The notes beneath the pieces were generated by a model, which saw only the letters and a program-made list of their open reading frames with translations, was not told the origin of the DNA and did no database searches. DNA of 49,124 nucleotides from an uncultured Eubacteriales bacterium (GTDB lineage: Bacteria; Bacillota; Clostridia; Christensenellales; Aristaeellaceae). The stretch covers positions 1 through 49,124 of the forward strand of contig URJB01000013.1 of the NCBI GenBank assembly GCA_900548145.1. Direction: 5' to 3'. Shown here piece by piece: positions 43,374 to 49,124 of the stretch. Numbering within the stretch: position 1 is the first letter of the stretch; the number at the start of each line of letters is the position of its first letter. The position numbers were made by a program, and so were the translations under genes.

Positions 43374-44957
43374 TCAGCGTTCGAACATGTTCACGAAGAT
43401 GTAACGCGGGAAGGTCACGTTAACGGTGTACACCGTGTAATCCGACATTTCCAGCAGCTGCTGCACCTGCGTGGAATCCTTGCAGAACGCATAGTCGATC
43501 ATCCCGGCCTTTGCGTTGGTGATTAGGTTCTCATCACCCGCATCGGTGGAGGGATACAGGTAGAGCTTTTCGATATTGCCGGTTCCAGGCATGAAATAAT
43601 CCGCATTCCGGGACAGGATCGTGTACTCGCCCAGCTTGACGGTCTCCACCTTGAAGGGACCGGTGCCGATGGGCATCTGCCAGAAGGTGTCCGCGCTGAA
43701 GTTCTCCGGCGCGACGCTTTCCAGCTTGTGCTTGGGCAGCACGGGCCATTGAGAGAAGATGGTCAGGGCGTTGGGCTGCGCGTTGTTGAATTCAAACGTC
43801 ACGGTATTTCCTTCCACGGTGATGGACTTGGCATCGTTGACCACGTCGGTCATCACGGTGTTCGCGCCGGGGACGGTGGGATAGTAGCGGAAGGTCCAAG
43901 CTACATCCTCGGCTGTGAAGGACTCGCCGTCGTGCCACTTGACGTTCTCGCGGATCTTAAACGCAATGGTTTTGCCGTCCGCGGAAACCTCATAGCTCTC
44001 CGCCAAAGAACCATCGGTAGGCGCAAGGCTTTCGTCCGCGTTCAGGAGACGGTCAAACACGATTTCCTGATGCCAGAACAAACCGGGGTTGGTGGCGGGA
44101 TGCTCCAGCGCGTTGACGGCGCCGGTGTTGGTGTACAGCGTGCGGTCTTCCCGGTCAGTGGTCCAATCCAAAATGTTTTTCCGGTAGGAGAACTGATCGT
44201 TGCCCACAGGATTCCCCTGCATGTCCAGATGCTTGGAGGTTACGACCCAGGAGGGAATGTAGAACATGGGAATGACCGGCACCTGTTCGTTTTCATACAC
44301 CTGAATGGCGTCGTAGGCCACCTTCTGATCCTCCTTGGTCACGGCGACGCGGGACGCTTCAATGAGTTTGTCGAGGGTCTCATCCGGCTTTACGGTGGAG
44401 TTGTTGACGGCTGTGCTGTGATGACGGTTGTAGAACTCGCCCAGCGTCAGCGCGTTGGTACCGGCAAAGCACAGATCCCAGTCCACGGCGGAATGCATAC
44501 CGTCCGCAGAGGGCGTCCACAGCAGAGCGGTCAGGTTGTCGGTGAGCAGCTGGAATTCCATCTTCACGCCCACGTCGTTCCAGTACGCCTGGATTGCCGT
44601 AATGGTGTCCAGCAGGTTGCCCGTGTAGTAAACGGCCTTCAGGGTGCGGCTGCCGTCCCAGCCGGCCTCGGCCAACAGCTCCTTCGCCTTTTCCGGATTG
44701 TAAGTATACTCGGTCAGGCCGTCCGCCTGCCAGTAGCCCTCCGGAACCAGGGACTTGTGGGCGGCGGTCACGGTGCCGTTCCACAGCGCGTCCACGATGG
44801 CGTCCATGTCAATGGCATACCACAGCGCCTGACGGACGCGAACGTCCTGCAGGGGGTTGGGGTACATGGTGCCGCCTGTGCCCTCGGCGGCTGCGGAGGT
44901 GGCCGCGATGGAGAAGAGCAGGCTTACTGCCAGCAGTAGAGTGAACAGTTTCTTCAT
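43374..44957 (-). CDS. Peptide-type solute-binding protein, circularly permuted
   Basis: A 527-residue family 5 (DppA/OppA-type) binding protein with its halves exchanged. Signal peptide residues 1-24 (KKLFTLLLAVSLLFSIAATSAAA) is followed at about 35 by NPLQDVRVRQALWYAIDMDAI, which in DppA lies near residue 290. The C-terminal half continues (YNPEKAKELLAEAGWD, VPVIPMFYIPSWVV) to a natural end, ILDWTTDRE. Only then comes the usual N-terminal half: RTLYTNTGAVNALEHPATNPG, SYEVSADGKTIAFKIRENVK, WHDGESFTAEDVAWTFRYYP, MPIGTGPFKVE. The protein stops at FPRYIFVNMFER, exactly where the first segment would continue. AAGGAGG precedes the ATG. Total length equals a normal family member, so nothing seems missing. 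Confidence 0.88.
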   Translation of the reverse strand: MKKLFTLLLAVSLLFSIAATSAAAEGTGGTMYPNPLQDVRVRQALWYAIDMDAIVDALWNGTVTAAHKSLVPEGYWQADGLTEYTYNPEKAKELLAEAGWDGSRTLKAVYYTGNLLDTITAIQAYWNDVGVKMEFQLLTDNLTALLWTPSADGMHSAVDWDLCFAGTNALTLGEFYNRHHSTAVNNSTVKPDETLDKLIEASRVAVTKEDQKVAYDAIQVYENEQVPVIPMFYIPSWVVTSKHLDMQGNPVGNDQFSYRKNILDWTTDREDRTLYTNTGAVNALEHPATNPGLFWHQEIVFDRLLNADESLAPTDGSLAESYEVSADGKTIAFKIRENVKWHDGESFTAEDVAWTFRYYPTVPGANTVMTDVVNDAKSITVEGNTVTFEFNNAQPNALTIFSQWPVLPKHKLESVAPENFSADTFWQMPIGTGPFKVETVKLGEYTILSRNADYFMPGTGNIEKLYLYPSTDAGDENLITNAKAGMIDYAFCKDSTQVQQLLEMSDYTVYTVNVTFPRYIFVNMFER

Positions 44958-44997
44958 TGTGTTGCCTCCTTTTTTGTCGTCGCAGTGTTTATCTTTA

Positions 44998-45011
44998 CCG
45001 GCTTATGCCGG
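44998..45011 (-). other. Hairpin ahead of binding-protein gene
   Basis: CCGGC-ATAA-GCCGG on the minus strand between the kinase stop (45043) and the binding-protein start. No T run; possibly a processing or stability element. Confidence 0.4.
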
Positions 45012-45042
45012 CGAAGCACAGTGTATCGCGCAGGAGCGACGT

Positions 45043-45957
45043 TCAGAGCCTGCCCTCCCGCTCCAGAAAGAAACGAACCGCGCCGAGAAGTCCCGCGTCG
45101 TTGCCGAGAGTGGCAGCCTCCACCCGAAGCCCTTCGGCAAAGCGCGGCATGACGCCTTGAAGCACCCGACGGCGCAGGGGCTCTATCAGCAGCTTTTCCT
45201 GTGCGCTTACGCCGCCGCCGATGAGCACGGCCTCCGGATTGAACAGGTGAACCAGCCCGGTGAGTCCCGCCGCAATGTCATCAATCCATGTCTCCAGCAC
45301 TCGAAGCAGTACGGCGTCCCCCTGAGCGGCACGCTCAAATATTTTTCGCCCGTTCCATTCGGTTTCCGGCGCGGCTTCATGCGCACGATGGATGAGCGCG
45401 GTCACGGACGCATAGTGTTCAAAACAGCCGCGCTTTCCGCAGGGGCATGCAGGGCCCTCCTGATAGAGCGTAAAGTGCCCCAGCTCCCCGGCAATGCCCC
45501 GCGCACCGCCGTACAACCTTCCGTCCAGTACCAGCCCGCCGCCTACGCCTGTTCCCAGCGTAATGAAAACGGCGTTCCGGCAGCCGCGTCCGCCGCCGAA
45601 GGCGCATTCGCCCAACGCGGCGGCGTTAGCATCGTTGAGCGCCCAGACCGGCGCGCCCAGCGCCTGCTCCAGCTTCTCTTTGATGGGCGTTCCCTCATAA
45701 TGGGGGATCTTTCCGTTGGTGCCGATCACCACGCCGCTTCGGTCATCGATTTGTCCGGTGGCGGATACGCCTGCCCCGCAGATGGAGACGTTATGCCGCG
45801 CAAGAAACAGCACGGCGCTTTTGACAACCGTATCGATGATGGGCGTTTGGTAGCCGTCAAAGCTGACGTCGGCCTCTGCTTTTTCGTACAGGACGCCCTG
45901 TTCGTCCGCAAGGCCCATTTTTACGGAGGTGCCGCCGATGTCCAACGCCAGAATCAT
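45043..45957 (-). CDS. nanK: ROK-family kinase, probable N-acetylmannosamine kinase
   Basis: 304 residues. The N-terminal phosphate loop is ILALDIGGTSVKMGL, the sugar-binding segments ALNDANAAALGE and GELGHFTL, GTGVGGGLVLDGRLYGG, and the zinc motif CPCGKRGCFEHYAS. It should phosphorylate ManNAc to the substrate of NanE. The family also includes glucokinases and GlcNAc kinases; the assignment as NanK rests on position next to nanE and the lyase gene. Start at 45957 overlaps the nanE stop by four bases. Confidence 0.85.
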   Translation of the reverse strand: MILALDIGGTSVKMGLADEQGVLYEKAEADVSFDGYQTPIIDTVVKSAVLFLARHNVSICGAGVSATGQIDDRSGVVIGTNGKIPHYEGTPIKEKLEQALGAPVWALNDANAAALGECAFGGGRGCRNAVFITLGTGVGGGLVLDGRLYGGARGIAGELGHFTLYQEGPACPCGKRGCFEHYASVTALIHRAHEAAPETEWNGRKIFERAAQGDAVLLRVLETWIDDIAAGLTGLVHLFNPEAVLIGGGVSAQEKLLIEPLRRRVLQGVMPRFAEGLRVEAATLGNDAGLLGAVRFFLEREGRL

Positions 45958-46670
45958 ACCATTCCTCCCGGTAAATCGCGGACGGCGGCCATGAAGCGGG
46001 AGGCGATCTCCAGGGGGCGTGTGATCGCGCCGCCTACCACCACGGCCCATGCCCCGATTTCCAGCATTTTTCTTGCCTGCTCCGGCGTATGGATGCGTCC
46101 CTCCGCGATGACCGGGCAGGGAAGTGTTTTCACGAGACGCGCCACAAGCGCAAAATTCGGTTCGCCCGTTTCCCCGGCTGTCTGGGGGGTGTAGCCGTTC
46201 ATGGTGGTGCCCACCAGATCGGCCCCCGCCGCGTGGGCGGCGACGCCCTCTTCAAAGGTTGCGCAGTCGGCCATGATGATGATGTTGGGGTATTCTTCCC
46301 GAACCGCTTTCAAAAATTCCGTCGGAGTCAGACCATCGCCGCGCACGCAGTCCGTACAGTCGATGGACACAACGTCCGCCCCTGCGGCCATACACTCGTC
46401 CACCTCCCGCATGGTCATGGTGATGCGTCCCTGAAAGCCGGGATATTCCCGCTTGATTAGCCCGATCACCGGCAGGCCGGTTTCTTCCTTGATTTCGATG
46501 ATATCCCGAACCGAGCTGGTGCGGATCATCTTCGCGCCTGCCAGCTTGGCGGCGCGGGCCATCAGCGGCATGACGGAGCGCTCCCGGTCGTAGAGCGGTT
46601 CGCCCGGCGTCGCCTGGCAGGAGACGATCACCGTGCCCTTCATCAGCGCAAACAACGCTTCCTTCGTCAT
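45954..46670 (-). CDS. nanE: N-acetylmannosamine-6-phosphate 2-epimerase
   Basis: A 238-residue TIM-barrel epimerase converting ManNAc 6-phosphate to GlcNAc 6-phosphate. Typical segments are VIVSCQATPGEPLY, GAKMIRTSSVRDIIEIK, PVIGLIKREYPGF (catalytic Lys) and DVVSIDCTDCVRGDG, with VGTTMNGYT and PVIAEGRIHTPEQARKMLE at the end. GGGAGAG precedes the ATG. Its product feeds nagA, encoded in the left part of the window. Confidence 0.95.
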   Translation of the reverse strand: MTKEALFALMKGTVIVSCQATPGEPLYDRERSVMPLMARAAKLAGAKMIRTSSVRDIIEIKEETGLPVIGLIKREYPGFQGRITMTMREVDECMAAGADVVSIDCTDCVRGDGLTPTEFLKAVREEYPNIIIMADCATFEEGVAAHAAGADLVGTTMNGYTPQTAGETGEPNFALVARLVKTLPCPVIAEGRIHTPEQARKMLEIGAWAVVVGGAITRPLEIASRFMAAVRDLPGGMV

Positions 46671-46685
46671 TCTTCTTTCTCTCCC

Positions 46686-47342
46686 TTACAGCGTCCGTAA
46701 AAACAGACCGATTTTTCTGGCCAGCAGCGCGTGCCCTTCATCGCTGGGGTGAAGGCCGTCCGGCAAAAGCAGCTCCCGGCAGCGGACGTTTTCCGGCTGG
46801 ATGCCGCTGACGGCGTACAGATCCAGTGTCGGCAGGGCGTAATGCCGCGCCGTTTCCAGCAGAATATCCCGATAGGCGGACAGCGGCGCAACGCTCAGCG
46901 GCTTGCGACCGTCTCCACGGGGATCGTTCTCGCCGTCTCGGTGCAGCGGCGAAAGGATAACAACAGGCTTTCCTGCATAGCGCGTCAGCAGACCGTCCAT
47001 CAGGCAGTGGCACGCCCCCCAGAAGGTGAAAGGTGTCCTGTCGGAAGGCACACCCAAGGGCGCGTCCCCGTGGCCGTAGTCGTTCGTTCCGCCAAAGACA
47101 ACCACCGCATCGGCGTTTGCGTCCATTTCCGTCATGCGCATGCAGAAGTCCCGATCATGTGGCTCATCGGTCATGACGGTTTGCCGGGCGATCCGCGATC
47201 CGCTTACGCCGTAGTTATTGGAATGCAGCAGCCCGAATTCCCTTGCCAGAACGTCGGTATAGCGGTTGCGCTCGCAGCTTGCTCCTACTCCCGCCGTGAT
47301 GCTGTCTCCCAGAAAATTGACGGTTGCTCCGTTCAGCTTCAT
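46686..47342 (-). CDS. SGNH/GDSL esterase, possible sialate O-acetylesterase
   Basis: 218 residues, cytoplasmic (no signal peptide). Block I NFLGDSITAGVG has the catalytic Ser, block III VVVFGGTNDYGHG, and block V LLPDGLHPSDEGHALLA the Asp and His. GDSL enzymes of this size cleave acetyl or acyl esters. Between nanE and the lyase gene, removal of O-acetyl groups from sialic acid is the natural inference. The start follows the lyase stop by 12 bases. Confidence 0.8.
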   Translation of the reverse strand: MKLNGATVNFLGDSITAGVGASCERNRYTDVLAREFGLLHSNNYGVSGSRIARQTVMTDEPHDRDFCMRMTEMDANADAVVVFGGTNDYGHGDAPLGVPSDRTPFTFWGACHCLMDGLLTRYAGKPVVILSPLHRDGENDPRGDGRKPLSVAPLSAYRDILLETARHYALPTLDLYAVSGIQPENVRCRELLLPDGLHPSDEGHALLARKIGLFLRTL

Positions 47343-47354
47343 TTTTCCGTCACC

Positions 47355-48272
47355 TCAGGCAAAGCTTTTGATGGCAGCGTCGATCATTTCGGCGCAAACG
47401 TGTACCTGCGCCATATCCTCCGCCTCCAGGTTGGGCATTGGAGGACGCACGCCGCCCAGAGGCAGACCCTCGCGCAGCTCTATGATCTTCTTGATGACCG
47501 CGTACAGATTGCCACGGCAGGCGCACATCGCCTCGATGATGGTGTTCACCGAATGCTGGATGGGCGCGGCGGCGGCAAAATCGTTTGCCCGGCACAGTGC
47601 ATCCATCTTCAGAAACAGCTCCGGCATCACCGCGTAAGTGCCGCCGATCCCGCCATCCGCGCCGATGGCGCGCCCCGCCACAAACTGCTCGTCCGGCCCG
47701 TTGAAGAGGATGCACTCGCGCTCAAAGACACGCTTGAAAATATCAATATCATACGCGGGCATGGAGGAATTCTTAATGCCGACGACCCGGGGATTTTCCT
47801 GCATCAGCCTGGCCAGCTTGGGCGAGAGAGCAACACCCGCCAGCTGCGGGATATTATAAATGAAAAAATCCGTGTTGGGAGCCGCACTGGAAATGTCGTT
47901 CCAGTACCGGGCGATGGCTGCGTCCGGCAGGTGAAAATAGATGGGCGGAATGCTGGCGATAGCGTCCACGCCCAGAGTCTCGGCGTGTCTGGCCAACTGG
48001 CAGCTCTCCTGCGTGTTATTGCAGGCCACATGGGCGATAATCGTACACTGGCCACCTACCTCCTGCATCACAGTCTCCAGCGTGCGCATCCTTTCCTCCT
48101 TTTCCAGATAGATGCACTCCCCGGAGGAGCCCCCTACGTACAATCCCTTCACGCCCTTATCCACCAGATGCCGGGCCAGACGGCGCGTACGCGTTTCGCT
48201 CACGCCCCCCTGATCGTCGTAGCAGGCGTAAAACGCCGGGAAGACGCCCTTGTACTTGTCTAAGCTGCCCAT
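47355..48272 (-). CDS. nanA: N-acetylneuraminate lyase
   Basis: A 305-residue class I aldolase of the DapA/NanA family splitting sialic acid into ManNAc and pyruvate. GLYVGGSSGECIYLEKEER (carboxylate-binding loop), FFIYNIPQLAGV (catalytic Tyr), VVGIKNSS (Schiff-base Lys) and FNGPDEQFVAGRAIGADGGIG all match NanA better than DapA. GAGGAGG lies eight bases before the ATG at 48272; an ATG at 48293 precedes that site and lacks its own. Confidence 0.92.
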   Translation of the reverse strand: MGSLDKYKGVFPAFYACYDDQGGVSETRTRRLARHLVDKGVKGLYVGGSSGECIYLEKEERMRTLETVMQEVGGQCTIIAHVACNNTQESCQLARHAETLGVDAIASIPPIYFHLPDAAIARYWNDISSAAPNTDFFIYNIPQLAGVALSPKLARLMQENPRVVGIKNSSMPAYDIDIFKRVFERECILFNGPDEQFVAGRAIGADGGIGGTYAVMPELFLKMDALCRANDFAAAAPIQHSVNTIIEAMCACRGNLYAVIKKIIELREGLPLGGVRPPMPNLEAEDMAQVHVCAEMIDAAIKSFA

Positions 48273-48321
48273 GATGAAGTCCTCCTCGTTCATGATCGAT
48301 AATTGAAAACAGCGGTTCTCC

Positions 48322-49124
48322 TCAGCCCTTGACCGCGCCCATGGTGATGCCGCGGGTGAAGTATTTCTGGAAGGCGAGGAACACGGCGATGATCGGCACG
48401 CTGGCCAGCGTCGCGCCCGCCATGATCAGGCCAAAATCGGTGCTGGCCTCGCCCTGCATCTTGGCAATGCCCAGAGAAATGGTGAGCTTACGCTGGGAGT
48501 TGAGCATGATCAGCTGCAGGAAATAGTCGTTCCAGGCGGTGATGAAGGTAAAGATCGCCAGCGCACCCACGCCTGGCCTGATCATGGGAAACACAACGTC
48601 GATAAACGTGCGTATCTCTCCCGCCCCGTCGATGCGCGCGGCCTCCAGCATTTCGTTGGGGATGTTCTCAGAGAACTGCTTCATCAGGAACACGCCGAAG
48701 GGCCAGCCCACAGTGGGGAAGATCACCGCCCACAGGGTGTTGTGCAGGTTCAGCCATGCCATCTCCCGAAGCAGCGGGATCATGATGACCTGCTTGGGTA
48801 GCGCCATGGCGCAGACAAACAGGCTGAAGATGAACCCGCGCCCGACAAAGCGCTTCTTGGCCAACGCATAGCCTCCCATCGCGCCGCACAGGCAGGTCAG
48901 CAGCATGGTCATGCCGCAGGCGAACACCGTGTTGAGCAGCCACGTCCACGCAGGCTTAGCGAACAGCTTGACATAGTTATCCGACGTTGGACTGACAGGA
49001 AAAAAAGAAGGCACGCGGGCGTTGATTTCTTTCGCTCCCTTCACGGAGCCCGTGATGATCCAGTACAACGGGAAAAGCATGAGTATCGCCAGCGTAATCA
49101 GAAGCGCGACGCTCACGACCCGGT
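48322..49124 (-). CDS. Sugar ABC transporter permease (MalG-like), 5' end beyond window
   Basis: At least 264 residues of a CUT1 permease. The helix SVALLITLAILMLFPLYWIITGSVKGAKEI opens it, the EAA loop is LEAARIDGAGEIRTFIDVVFPMIRPG, and the end is TRGITMGAVKG. The frame stays open to the window edge, so the true start lies outside. Upstream partners (MalF-like permease, binding protein) are expected there. This makes two transporter types in one nan operon: CUT1 and peptide-type. Confidence 0.92.
   Translation of the reverse strand, partial: RVVSVALLITLAILMLFPLYWIITGSVKGAKEINARVPSFFPVSPTSDNYVKLFAKPAWTWLLNTVFACGMTMLLTCLCGAMGGYALAKKRFVGRGFIFSLFVCAMALPKQVIMIPLLREMAWLNLHNTLWAVIFPTVGWPFGVFLMKQFSENIPNEMLEAARIDGAGEIRTFIDVVFPMIRPGVGALAIFTFITAWNDYFLQLIMLNSQRKLTISLGIAKMQGEASTDFGLIMAGATLASVPIIAVFLAFQKYFTRGITMGAVKG

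Overview
The window comes from an anaerobic, probably gut-associated member of the Clostridia (Bacillota). The basis is strong AGGAGG-type ribosome binding sites, YesM/YesN-style two-component pairs, Lpl-type and MalFG-type sugar ABC transporters, an oxygen-sensitive radical SAM sulfatase maturase, and small mobile-element genes typical of Clostridia. This assignment rests on gene content only. The theme is harvesting host glycans (sulfated or acetylated amino sugars and sialic acid). A decayed mobile element interrupts it.

Left part (1-30342). A wrecked GH20 hexosaminidase gene (42-1541) lies beyond the terminator of an Lpl-type sugar ABC operon (5081 to 1625, minus strand). Divergent from it runs a long plus-strand block: histidine kinase and AraC-type regulator, anaerobic sulfatase maturase, a second kinase/AraC pair, and a MalE/F/G-type transporter with a terminator between binding protein and permeases. 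A cytoplasmic Cys-type sulfatase and a phosphofructokinase follow. From 18122 comes an Ssu/Tau-like ABC transporter with two tandem binding proteins, a membrane histidine kinase with a LuxR-type regulator, then nagB, nagA, class II aldolase, a triosephosphate isomerase homologue, a LarA-like (nickel-pincer family) protein and a TauE/SafE anion exporter. Together they suggest import of sulfated N-acetylglucosamine-type sugars, desulfation inside the cell, conversion to triose phosphates, and export of the released anion.

Middle part (30535-38960). An HU gene precedes an accessory region: a truncated ParB-like gene, 41-bp tandem repeats with internal dyads, and a cassette of nine small genes of unknown role (32307-36192). 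Five type I hammerhead ribozymes lie in the cassette: one in front of it and four in its gaps, each just after an open reading frame and just before the next ribosome binding site. A terminator closes the cassette. A minus-strand gene with a duplicated promoter/dyad and a small phage-like operon (ParB-like/zinc-ribbon protein, Cys-rich protein, DUF1492-type protein) follow. No integrase or attachment site was found.

Right part (39025-49124, minus strand). This is a sialic acid operon: the end of a MalG-type permease at the window edge, N-acetylneuraminate lyase, SGNH esterase, NanE, ROK-type NanK, then a peptide-type (Sat/Dpp-like) transporter of binding protein, two permeases and two ATPases. 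The binding protein is circularly permuted: its C-terminal half precedes its N-terminal half behind one signal peptide. A decayed small membrane-protein gene ends the operon.

The two most unusual items are the intercistronic hammerhead array and the permuted binding protein.
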